Source: an uncultured Marvinbryantia sp. (GTDB taxonomy: Bacteria; Bacillota; Clostridia; Lachnospirales; Lachnospiraceae). Taken from it: 31,005 bases of DNA. Within the stretch, counting starts at the first letter, position 1, and each line of letters starts with the position of its first letter. The notes below the pieces were generated by a model that searched no databases, was not told the origin of the DNA, and saw nothing but the letters and a program-made list of their open reading frames with translations. The translations under genes were made by a program, and so were the position numbers. The DNA lies in contig CALDMO010000045.1 in NCBI GenBank assembly GCA_937915375.1, positions 1 to 31,005 on the forward strand. Direction: 5' to 3'. Positions 1 to 6,424 of this stretch are shown here, piece after piece.

Positions 1-56
1 CGGCAGCAGAGAGAATCGACGTAGACGAGACTGGAAAGATTTCCGGATTGTTCTAA
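1..56 (+). CDS. C-terminal end of an upstream gene (partial)
   Basis: Reading from base 3, an open frame encodes about 17 residues ending ISGLF, with a TAA stop at 54-56. The acidic composition resembles a genuine C-terminal tail, and the next gene on this strand starts at 198. A second frame stays open to 64 but encodes an arginine-rich, less natural peptide. Too little is present to name the product, and the frame choice is an inference. Confidence 0.35.
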   Translation, partial: AAERIDVDETGKISGLF

Positions 57-85
57 ATTTGTAAAAATATCATAATTATACAGGG

Positions 86-148
86 AGGATACCGGCATAA
101 ATTCCAAAGAAAAGCGACTGTTTTCTGAGGAACCCATGCCGGTATCCT
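86..148 (+). other. Long composite hairpin upstream of the FNT channel gene
   Basis: A perfect 13-bp inverted repeat, AGGATACCGGCAT at 86-98 and its complement at 136-148, encloses two further nested helices. These are TTCC/GGAA and then AGAAAA/TTTTCT, closed by a seven-base loop GCGACTG. The whole folds as one rod with two small internal loops. No run of T follows, so it is not a standard intrinsic terminator. It lies about 50 bases before the start codon of the channel gene and could be an mRNA-stability or leader element. The function is unknown. Confidence 0.5.
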
Positions 149-197
149 GCTAAGAACAGCAATGGAATGAAAAGAATACATTACAGGGAGGCTACTT

Positions 198-965
198 ATG
201 TTTCGAGATGAATACAGTGCTCTTGCGAACGGAGCAAAAGCGAAAGTAACTTTATTAGAAAAAAATCTGCCGGCATATCTGATCATGTCTATGCTTGCTG
301 GTTTGTACATTGGATTTGGCAGTGTGCTGATGGGCGTGACAGGCGGAGCGCTGGCGGGACAGCCCGCACAGAAGATTGTCTGCGGATTTATTTTTTCAGT
401 AGGTCTTTGCATGGTTGTGATGGCAGGAGCAGAGCTGTTTACAGGAAATAACCTTGCTATGGCAGCAGGAGCGCTGAAAAAGACGATCACCTGGGGACAG
501 GCGATAAAACTTTGGGTTGTCTGCTATCTTGGCAATTTGATCGGTTCTATTTTTACTGGCGTGATGTTTCAGCTGACAGGTATCGGACAGAGCAATGAGG
601 CAATCGGACAGTTTTTTGCAAATGCGGCGGCTTCAAAAGCAGCAGGCGATCCGCTGAATCTGTTTACAAAAGCAATCCTCTGTAATATTTTGGTATGTCT
701 TGCAATCTGGTGCTGTACAAAGATGAAAACGGAAGGCGCAAAGCTGGTTCTGATTTTCTGTTGTGTGGGAACATTTGTAACCTGTGGGTTTGAGCATAGT
801 ATTGCGAATATGACATTCTTTACAATCGGCCTGCTTAATCCGATGGGTCAGGCGATTACTCTGGGCGGAGCATTTTACAATCTGTTAATTGTTACAATTG
901 GTAACATGATCGGCGGAATTGTGTTTGTGGCACTGCCGTATTATCTGGTGTCGAAAGAAAAATAA
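198..965 (+). CDS. Formate/nitrite transporter (FNT) family channel
   Basis: This 255-residue integral membrane protein belongs to the FNT family of pentameric channels that move formate, nitrite or hydrosulfide. Both classical family signatures are visible: MAGAELFTG around residues 75-83, and AILCNILVCLA around 159-169, which fits the second signature exactly. GFEHS at 197-201 carries the pore histidine (His200). Six hydrophobic segments span the chain. The start ATG is preceded by a GGGAGG ribosome binding site at 186-192. In fermentative Clostridia the usual role is formate export or import, but the substrate cannot be read from the sequence. The gene stands alone and is closed by a terminator at 1050-1084. 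Family assignment is secure; substrate is inferred. Confidence 0.93.
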   Translation: MFRDEYSALANGAKAKVTLLEKNLPAYLIMSMLAGLYIGFGSVLMGVTGGALAGQPAQKIVCGFIFSVGLCMVVMAGAELFTGNNLAMAAGALKKTITWGQAIKLWVVCYLGNLIGSIFTGVMFQLTGIGQSNEAIGQFFANAAASKAAGDPLNLFTKAILCNILVCLAIWCCTKMKTEGAKLVLIFCCVGTFVTCGFEHSIANMTFFTIGLLNPMGQAITLGGAFYNLLIVTIGNMIGGIVFVALPYYLVSKEK

Positions 966-1049
966 TTGGCGCTAGAGCTTAATATCTGGTGGAATTACAC
1001 AAAGTTTACAAAAATGTATCATGGATATTGCGGCTGTTGCGAAAAAATG

Positions 1050-1084
1050 TCTCAATCTTTAAAAAAAGGTTGAGATATTTTTTT
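1050..1084 (+). terminator. Intrinsic terminator of the FNT gene, overlapping the next promoter
   Basis: The stem pairs 1050-1060 with 1065-1075 (TCTCAA outer part, one G-U pair, loop AAAA) and is followed by a T-rich tract ending in seven T (1078-1084). The 3' arm ends with TTGAGA, which is also the -35 box of the promoter for the next gene. Confidence 0.75.
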
Positions 1085-1098
1085 GTTGGTGCTATAAT
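1070..1098 (+). promoter_or_regulatory. Sigma-A promoter of the SGNH esterase gene
   Basis: TTGAGA (1070-1075), a 17-base spacer and a consensus TATAAT (1093-1098) lie just upstream of the ATG at 1130. The -35 box sits in the 3' arm of the preceding terminator and the spacer contains that terminator's T tract. Confidence 0.75.
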
Positions 1099-1129
1099 AA
1101 TGGCATATTTGGGGAATATTGGAGGGAAT

Positions 1130-2239
1130 ATGAGAAAGCTTAAAGCGATGATAGTGACAGCACTGATGTGTCTGGTACTGAGTTTAGGAGTAAGCACATT
1201 CGGAACGCAGGTTCAGGCTGCGTCACCTGCCAATGTGATGAAAGCACCAAAAGCAAAAGCCGGCCGCTGGGTAATCAAATCAAAAGGTTATCGGTATCGG
1301 TTCAATCACAATAATAAATACGTAGAAGATAAATGGCTGAAGATTGACGGAGAGATTTATTATTTTAAAAAGGATGGCTATCTTCAGACCGGGTGGAAAA
1401 CATATAAAAATAAAAGGTATTATTTTAATGATCAGGGACAGCTTTATACCGGATGGAAGAAAATAGGAAAGAGCAAATACTATTTTTCAAAATCAACCGG
1501 AGCGGCAGCAACCGGAAAAGTGAAGATTGCATCTAAATATTATTATTTTTCCTCAAAAGGTGTGATGCAGACCGGTTGGAAAAAAATTGGAAAGTATTAT
1601 TATTACTTTAAGAAGAGCAACGGCAGTATGGCGGTGAACCAGAAAATACCGGGCAGCAAGTTTTATGTTGACAAAAATGGACGCAGATCCACAGCAGTCA
1701 GCGCAGCAAAGCCGGATAAGGATTCTGGTACAGTATCAAAGAGCGGCAGTGTAGATATTTTTGTGGGCGATTCCCGAACGGTTGAGATGGGTGATGCGAC
1801 TGGAAAGCACAGTAAATGTATCGCAAAAGTCGGTCAGGGATATGACTGGTATGTCTCTACTGCAGAGCCGCAGCTTAAGAAAAAGCTGAAAAAAGATCCG
1901 ACAGCAACCGTGGTGATCAATCTCGGTGTGAATGATGTAAGTAACTATAATCAATATATCAGCCGTTATAAAAAGCTGATCAGGAGTTTTCCAAAGGCAA
2001 AGATTTACTTTATGTCAATCAATCCGGTGGATTCGAAATATGACTGGGGATGGCTGAGCTGCTCTCAGATGAAATCTCATATTAAAAAGTTTAATTCAGC
2101 ATTGAAAGATGCGTTTCCGACCAGATACATTGACTGTCATACATATTTGACAAAAGACGGATTTTCTACAAGAGACGGTATTCACTATAAGGATACTACT
2201 TACAAGAAAATTTATAAGTATATTTTAAAACAGGTATAA
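1130..2239 (+). CDS. Secreted SGNH/GDSL esterase with choline-binding-type cell-wall repeats
   Basis: The protein has 369 residues from the ATG at 1130. An in-frame GTG at 989 is rejected because the promoter lies between the two, and GGAGGG precedes 1130. A signal peptide covers residues 1-31 (MRKLK, hydrophobic core, QAA cleavage). Residues about 45-185 hold repeated aromatic motifs such as GWKKIGKYYYYF and DGYLQTGWK, typical of CW_binding_1 (choline-binding) modules that attach proteins to wall polymers. From about 205 to the end is an SGNH hydrolase: block I GDS with nucleophile Ser215, GVND with Asn268, and RDGIH with Asp349 and His352 as catalytic partners. It is likely an extracellular deacetylase or esterase acting on wall glycans or glycoconjugates. 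The substrate is unknown. The repeats are strongly lysine- and tyrosine-rich. Confidence 0.88.
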   Translation: MRKLKAMIVTALMCLVLSLGVSTFGTQVQAASPANVMKAPKAKAGRWVIKSKGYRYRFNHNNKYVEDKWLKIDGEIYYFKKDGYLQTGWKTYKNKRYYFNDQGQLYTGWKKIGKSKYYFSKSTGAAATGKVKIASKYYYFSSKGVMQTGWKKIGKYYYYFKKSNGSMAVNQKIPGSKFYVDKNGRRSTAVSAAKPDKDSGTVSKSGSVDIFVGDSRTVEMGDATGKHSKCIAKVGQGYDWYVSTAEPQLKKKLKKDPTATVVINLGVNDVSNYNQYISRYKKLIRSFPKAKIYFMSINPVDSKYDWGWLSCSQMKSHIKKFNSALKDAFPTRYIDCHTYLTKDGFSTRDGIHYKDTTYKKIYKYILKQV

Positions 2240-2243
2240 GATG

Positions 2244-2272
2244 TTTGCCCTGCCGTATGACGGCGGGGTAAA
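2244..2272 (+). terminator. Hairpin after the SGNH esterase gene, probable terminator
   Basis: A 12-bp stem (2244-2255 with 2261-2272, two G-U pairs) with loop TATGA lies five bases after the stop codon. It is GC-rich in the middle, but no T run follows, so termination would be imperfect or factor-assisted. Confidence 0.5.
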
Positions 2273-2333
2273 CTTATATGTAGAGAAGGAAAGTGTTTTT
2301 TGCTGAATTTTCAAAAATGTTTCCGAAAAATGG

Positions 2334-2362
2334 TTGACACAAAACGGGTTATATACTATAAT
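2334..2362 (+). promoter_or_regulatory. Sigma-A promoter of the rplM-rpsI operon
   Basis: Perfect consensus: TTGACA at 2334-2339, 17-base spacer, TATAAT at 2357-2362. It starts a transcript with an untranslated leader of roughly 110 bases before rplM. Confidence 0.88.
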
Positions 2363-2369
2363 ATCTCAA

Positions 2370-2480
2370 TGTGTGAAAGTGTGTAAGCGTCCAGCCAAAG
2401 CCCCGGTATGACGTTTTACCATAAATAAAACAGTGTAACTTTCCAGCACTGTCAGGTTAAATATTCAAGGAGGAAAACCA
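2370..2480 (+). promoter_or_regulatory. 5' leader of rplM, possible L13 autoregulatory leader
   Basis: The leader is longer than translation needs and contains a 6-bp hairpin ACAGTG/CACTGT (2430-2435 with 2447-2452, 11-base loop), followed by an AAGGAGG ribosome binding site. Firmicutes rplM operons are known to carry an L13 protein-binding leader. Whether this one matches that consensus needs a covariance-model search, so the autoregulation is an inference. Confidence 0.35.
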
Positions 2481-2909
2481 ATGAAAACTTATATGGCTAG
2501 TCCATCAACGATTGAAAGAAAATGGTATGTAGTTGATGCTACTGGATATACATTAGGACGTCTGGCATCAGAAGTAGCAAAGATCTTAAGAGGAAAAAAT
2601 AAACCGGTATTTACACCGCATCTGGACATGGGCGATTATGTGATCGTTACAAATGCACAGAATATTAAAGTGACAGGCAAAAAGCTGGATCAGAAAGTTT
2701 ACTATCATCATTCTGATTATGTGGGCGGTATGAAAGAAACCACCTTACGTGAAATGTTAAATAAGAAACCGGAACGTGTTATCGAGCTGGCTGTTAAGGG
2801 TATGCTTCCGAAAGGACCTCTTGGAAGACAGATGATGACAAAACTTCACGTTTATACTGGCGCAGAGCATGCACATGCAGCTCAGAAGCCGGAGACGTTA
2901 ACATTCTAA
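2481..2909 (+). CDS. rplM: 50S ribosomal protein L13
   Basis: At 142 residues this is the normal length for bacterial L13, an early-assembling protein of the large ribosomal subunit. The N-terminal YVVDATGYTLGRLASEVAK and the C-terminal signature GMLPKGPLGRQMMTKLHVY with GAEHAHAAQKPE are typical of the family. The start ATG follows AAGGAGG at an ideal distance. It is the first gene of the two-gene operon with rpsI, 17 bases upstream of it, the conserved bacterial arrangement, transcribed from the promoter at 2334. Confidence 0.98.
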   Translation: MKTYMASPSTIERKWYVVDATGYTLGRLASEVAKILRGKNKPVFTPHLDMGDYVIVTNAQNIKVTGKKLDQKVYYHHSDYVGGMKETTLREMLNKKPERVIELAVKGMLPKGPLGRQMMTKLHVYTGAEHAHAAQKPETLTF

Positions 2910-2926
2910 TAAGGAGGTAAAATACA

Positions 2927-3319
2927 TTGGCTAACGTAAAATATTATGGTACCGGAAGAAGAAAAAAATCTATCGCAAGAGTTTACCTTGTACCGGGAAC
3001 AGGAAAAATCACAATCAATAAAAGAGATATCGATAACTACCTTGGACTGGAAACACTGAAAGTGACTGTTCGCCAGCCGCTGGTAGCTACAGAAACAACA
3101 GATAAATTTGATGTACTTGTAAATGTTCGCGGTGGTGGTACTACCGGACAGGCAGGTGCAATCAGACATGGTATTGCAAGAGCACTTCTTCAGGTAGATG
3201 CAGACTTCCGTCCGACACTGAAGAAAGCAGGATTCTTGACACGTGATCCGCGTATGAAAGAACGTAAGAAACCTGGTCTCAAAGCTGCACGTCGTGCTCC
3301 GCAGTTCTCCAAACGTTAA
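2927..3319 (+). CDS. rpsI: 30S ribosomal protein S9
   Basis: The 130-residue protein starts at TTG (2927), chosen because AAGGAGGT at 2911-2918 sits directly upstream and MANVKYYGTGRRKKSIARV matches the S9 N-terminus. The basic C-terminal tail ending RAPQFSKR reaches the P-site tRNA in the ribosome. It is translated from the same message as rplM. The TTG start is a mild oddity in a highly expressed gene. Confidence 0.97.
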   Translation: MANVKYYGTGRRKKSIARVYLVPGTGKITINKRDIDNYLGLETLKVTVRQPLVATETTDKFDVLVNVRGGGTTGQAGAIRHGIARALLQVDADFRPTLKKAGFLTRDPRMKERKKPGLKAARRAPQFSKR

Positions 3320-3358
3320 TCATATGTTTTTGGAACGAATTTCCAAAAGATTTTACAA

Positions 3359-3389
3359 CTCCTCAGAACTTCGGTTCTGGGGAGTTTTT
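3359..3389 (+). terminator. Intrinsic terminator of rplM-rpsI
   Basis: An 11-bp stem (3359-3369 with 3374-3384, one G-U pair) closed by a TTCG tetraloop and followed by five T. A smaller hairpin, TTTTGGAA/TTCCAAAA (3328-3335 with 3341-3348), lies just before it. Confidence 0.92.
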
Positions 3390-3453
3390 GCATGTATTTC
3401 AGGTAAAGATAATGGTATAGCTTATATAAAAATTTCGACATGGCTGTTATAGT

Positions 3454-3479
3454 CGATTTTCCTGTTATCAGGAAAATCG
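3454..3479. repeat. Perfect 11-bp inverted repeat with 4-base loop
   Basis: CGATTTTCCTG at 3454-3464 and its exact complement at 3469-3479 are separated by TTAT. No T run follows on either strand, so it is not an obvious terminator. It lies in the gene-free stretch 3390-3686, where I see no coding sequence, only this element, the longer palindrome at 3498-3544 and a loose GGCGGA/TCCGCC pairing around 3621-3666. Confidence 0.5.
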
Positions 3480-3497
3480 TTGGATTGGTGTAGTAAA

Positions 3498-3544
3498 GAG
3501 GGTGTCATAAAATTCATCAGAGTAGATGATTTTGCGACACCCTC
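3498..3544. repeat. 47-base near-perfect palindromic element, MITE- or IS-end-like
   Basis: The outer arms GAGGGTGTC (3498-3506) and GACACCCTC (3536-3544) are exact complements. Pairing continues inward through an AT/GC mismatch, then AAAAT and CATC against GATG and ATTTT, with one extra T, to a six-base loop. The structure resembles joined insertion-sequence ends or a miniature inverted-repeat element more than a terminator, because no T run follows. No transposase gene is nearby. Its mobile nature is an inference. Confidence 0.4.
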
Positions 3545-3686
3545 GGTGAAGAAAAGTATTATTTACGTTCAAACCCTTGTTATACATGAGGTTGTGAAGT
3601 TATCAGATGTGGTGAAAAGCGGCGGAGTTTACAAAAATATACGTCAATATTGAGTGAGAAATCCGCCCATTTTTCTTACAGAAAAA

Positions 3687-4825
3687 TTAGTGTTTTGGCT
3701 GGTTACAATTATCTTTTACGGAATTGCATTGAAGACAAATGAATTTATATAATTGTTCAGCAGCATCTCCGTGAATTTCTTTTGCTTGACGGTTTGTCAT
3801 CTTCTTTTGAGCCTTCAAGTCATTCATAAGGCGAATTCCCTTGTTAACCTGACCTCTTATGGTAATTCCAGACCAGCTCATGCCAGCATGCATAAAGAAA
3901 CGACGATTAATTGTCTCGCAACCAGGGATTGGAGAAGTGTGAATGATTGGGACGCCGATGACAGCAGCTTCTGTTGAGGTTAATCCGCCAGGTTTTGTAA
4001 AGACTACGTCACAGGCACGTAAATAAAGAGGCATTTGATCTGTGAACCGAATACAATTACGCGGTCTTCTTTGAATTTCTTTTTTAATTTTCGTTCAGCT
4101 TTTCGATTATTTCCACAAATGGCAAGAATTTGTTCGGTATCTGTGCTGGAAATTAATTTTTGGATAAGCTCTATAAAATCTCCGGCCCCCATACTGCCGC
4201 CAACGATTAGAAAATATTTTTGATGTAATTCTAAGCCTAATTTTTTGCGGGCTTCTGCCTTGCTGATTTTTAGCCGGCAGTTTTTAGCCACAGGAATTCC
4301 CAATGTTTGAATTTTCTCATTTGGAATCCCTTTTTTTATGCAGGATTTTCGTAAAGCTTCATGAGGAAGAATATAGTGATCACAGTCTGTTTCTTCCCAA
4401 AATGGAATGCAGGTATAATCTGTCATTACAGCAATCGTTACAGGAAGATCCATTCCTTTTCGCTTCATGTAAGTAATTGTTTCTGCAGGATAGAGATGGG
4501 GCATGATCAAAACATCTACTGGATGTTCTTTTAAGTAGCTGTTGAGATATTTTGCCATACGTCCATTAATATAATAAACGGGTGACTTCCGGGTAATCCG
4601 ACTGATTAATGTTCCTAATTTATATACAAGTCCAAATAAAAGAGGAGTTTTCTTGACAATCTGCACATAGCCGTCTTCGACTAATTTTGATATTCCTCTG
4701 CCTGCGAGACAGAGATAATCTAATACATAAGCTTCTTCACCGTGGGAGAGAAGTTCTTCTGCAATTGCCTTTGCTGCAGAATTGTGGCCACCGCCGGTAT
4801 TGCAAGATAATATTAATGCTTTCAT
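3687..4825 (-). pseudogene. Frameshifted diacylglycerol glycosyltransferase (MGDG synthase / UgtP type)
   Basis: The gene reads from 4825 downwards after a CGGAGG ribosome binding site. The N-terminal half (about 260 residues) has GGGHNSAAKAI at residues 11-21, typical of the MGDG-synthase family. The reading frame breaks in the codons after DRVIVFG, and the C-terminal half continues in another frame as MPLYLRACDVVFTKPGG and LTSTEAAVIGVPII, the nucleotide-sugar-binding domain shared with MurG. Restoring one T (an A on the plus strand, near 4045-4046) gives a continuous 379-residue protein reading FGFTDQMPLYL, the normal length. An intact enzyme would transfer sugar to diacylglycerol at the inner membrane face, making glycolipids and lipoteichoic-acid anchors. 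The broken plsY lies 42 bases upstream. A sequencing error is possible. Confidence 0.85.
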
Positions 4826-4867
4826 CGAATCCTCCGTTCTTTACTTTTCTCATAGATTTTCTTGAAG

Positions 4868-5301
4868 TTATTCATGTGTAATTGCGCTTAAATAATGTTT
4901 GTGAATAACGATGCAAGCAATCAGGATACATCCACACATGACCATTTTGGCTTTTACGGCAAATATAGAGCTGATTCCAAATGCAAGGAACGCATATATG
5001 TTTTTCTGGTGTTGGATTTTGCCGGTAGTGCGGCAAGAAAGAGTAAATACCAGATGATCAGTAAAATCAGTGGCTGCCAAATTGGAAGTACTCCTTTTAA
5101 AAGATCCAGTAGTAAAACGAGAAGTCCGCAATTTGTTCCTCCATATGTAAATGCGTTAAAAGCGCCTGGATTTCCGTCATCGGATTCCTGGGCTACATCG
5201 ACATTTTTAAAAAGAAAAGGAATGATTTTGCCAAAGAGGATGCTTCCGGAAAAAAATCCAACAATAATATAAAACAACCTGCTTTCTTGGAAGAAATCCA
5301 T
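4868..5301 (-). pseudogene. Internally deleted glycerol-3-phosphate acyltransferase (PlsY)
   Basis: Starting at 5301, a 115-residue frame begins MDFFQESRLFYIIVGFFSG and contains SDDGNPGAFNAF and LLVLLLDLLKG, the conserved N-terminal PlsY motifs for acyl-phosphate and glycerol-3-phosphate binding. After AALPA the frame runs into unrelated residues and stops at 4954. The C-terminal membrane segment, KAKMVMCGCILIACIVI with a HKHYL tail, lies in a different frame ending at 4868. The whole locus is 434 bases, whereas PlsY is usually near 200 residues, so the middle of the gene, including the normal second and third motifs, has been lost. It should be non-functional. It probably formed an operon with the broken glycosyltransferase downstream. 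Confidence 0.75.
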
Positions 5302-5502
5302 TTCTAATGATTTTTAAAGAAACAGTATTAGTTTAACATATCGAAAAAATGTCTGCAGCTAAATTACGTTATCAGCGTTGATTGCGATTATGTTTATTGG
5401 AATTGAATTACAGAAAAAGAGAGACGGTTGCCAAAAGATTTTTTATAAAAACAGTATTCTAAACAGGAATTGTTTATCGAACATACAATAAAAAAATTAC
5501 AG

Positions 5503-5534
5503 CTCCCCAGAATTTTTCTCCGGGGAGTTTTTTT
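5503..5534. terminator. Terminator after the merR-type gene (bidirectional)
   Basis: CTCCCC (5503-5508) pairs with GGGGAG (5522-5527), with an inner AGA/TCT pairing. Seven T follow directly on the plus strand, and a run of seven A lies a few bases before it, giving a T run on the minus strand. The only intact gene reading into it is the minus-strand regulator that stops at 5544. The stretch 5302-5500 otherwise shows nothing I can support. Confidence 0.65.
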
Positions 5535-5543
5535 GCGGAGTAT

Positions 5544-6335
5544 TTATTTCACAGGAAGCTGTAATTGGGTGATATATTCAGCTTCGTCAGAAGTTGTGTG
5601 GATATCAATCCAGAGAATTTCTAATAAGCTGCCAAGAACAGTGAAATTGTGAGAATGTGCATATTCTGTGAGTTGTTGTCCCCAGTAGGCGCTTTGCTTA
5701 TAATTTCCGCGATAAGTGACGCAGAGGTAATCACCGCCGTCAATGATATCGGATCCTTCTTCATCTATAACGAAAACAGATTGGTAAGAAAGTCTTTTCT
5801 TATTTAGCAGTGATGGCAGAGAAATCATGGTTCCAATTTGATTATTACCAATAATATATAATCGATTCTGATTTAGGTTAATAAGCTGTTTGATCAGAAA
5901 ATCCATTTCCTCTTCATTTTTGTATCCTTCTGGGAGACAATGGCAATGACGAAGGGGAATGTTTACCAAGTGGATTTCATCTAAAGGAAGTGATAGCGCG
6001 GAATGAATGTTGTTCAGTCTGTGTTCCACATTTTGCTGCAGCTTTTGCAGATACCGCATTTGCTTTAAAATAGTTTCTTTTTCGTCCTCCAGCATAGAAA
6101 GCGAGGACGAAACCGTATGGTGATCCAGATATTCGTGAATTTGTTCCATGGTAAATCCGATGGAGCGCAGATCGCGGATGACATTTAGCCTCCAGATATC
6201 GTGGATACTGTACTGGCGATATCCAGATTCGGAACGATCAGGTTTGATGATTCCGATTTCTTCATAATACCGTATCGAATCTACACCGATTCCATATAAT
6301 TTAGAAATTTCTCCGATTTTAAAAAATTTTTTCAT
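5544..6335 (-). CDS. MerR-family transcriptional regulator with effector-binding domain
   Basis: The protein has 263 residues from the ATG at 6335; an upstream extension to 6458 is rejected because it crosses the operator region. Residues 1-70 form the MerR winged helix: FKIGEISKLYGIGVDSIRYYEE followed by GYRQY. Residues about 80-113 are a heptad-like dimerisation coiled coil, and the remainder is consistent with a GyrI-like small-molecule-binding domain as in BmrR-type regulators. AAGGAG lies 13 bases before the start, rather far. The gene is divergent from a membrane protein, and the shared gap contains a perfect palindrome placed between the -35 and -10 of that gene (see 6353-6383). It probably senses a hydrophobic ligand and controls its neighbour and itself. 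The ligand is unknown. Confidence 0.88.
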   Translation of the reverse strand: MKKFFKIGEISKLYGIGVDSIRYYEEIGIIKPDRSESGYRQYSIHDIWRLNVIRDLRSIGFTMEQIHEYLDHHTVSSSLSMLEDEKETILKQMRYLQKLQQNVEHRLNNIHSALSLPLDEIHLVNIPLRHCHCLPEGYKNEEEMDFLIKQLINLNQNRLYIIGNNQIGTMISLPSLLNKKRLSYQSVFVIDEEGSDIIDGGDYLCVTYRGNYKQSAYWGQQLTEYAHSHNFTVLGSLLEILWIDIHTTSDEAEYITQLQLPVK

Positions 6336-6352
6336 AGTTTTTGTTTTTCTCC

Positions 6353-6383
6353 TTGACTCTGGTATTATACCAGAGTTTATGAT
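6353..6383 (+). promoter_or_regulatory. MerR-type operator-promoter with 19-bp spacer
   Basis: TTGACT (6353-6358) and TATGAT (6378-6383) are separated by 19 bases, the over-long spacer that MerR-family activators correct by untwisting DNA. The spacer holds a perfect palindrome with 10-base arms, ACTCTGGTAT (6356-6365) and its complement (6367-6376), around a central T. On the minus strand the same palindrome supplies a TATAAT (6364-6369) with a weak TATACA 17 bases upstream (6387-6392), a plausible promoter for the regulator itself. Expected behaviour is repression without ligand, activation of the divergent gene with ligand, and autorepression. Confidence 0.82.
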
Positions 6384-6424
6384 TGCTGTATAGATTGAAT
6401 CATAAAGTAGAAAGGATGTTTTGA

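Noticed and set aside
53..490. Minus-strand open frame of 145 codons opposite the FNT gene
   Set aside because: Antisense to a gene with two exact family signatures; no ribosome binding site.
989..1129. GTG start extending the SGNH esterase upstream by 47 codons
   Set aside because: It would place the terminator and promoter inside the coding region and bury the signal peptide.
1330..1680. DNA-level repeats in the SGNH esterase gene as a CRISPR or tandem array
   Set aside because: The repetition is at protein level (aromatic wall-binding modules) with diverged codons; there are no regular spacers.
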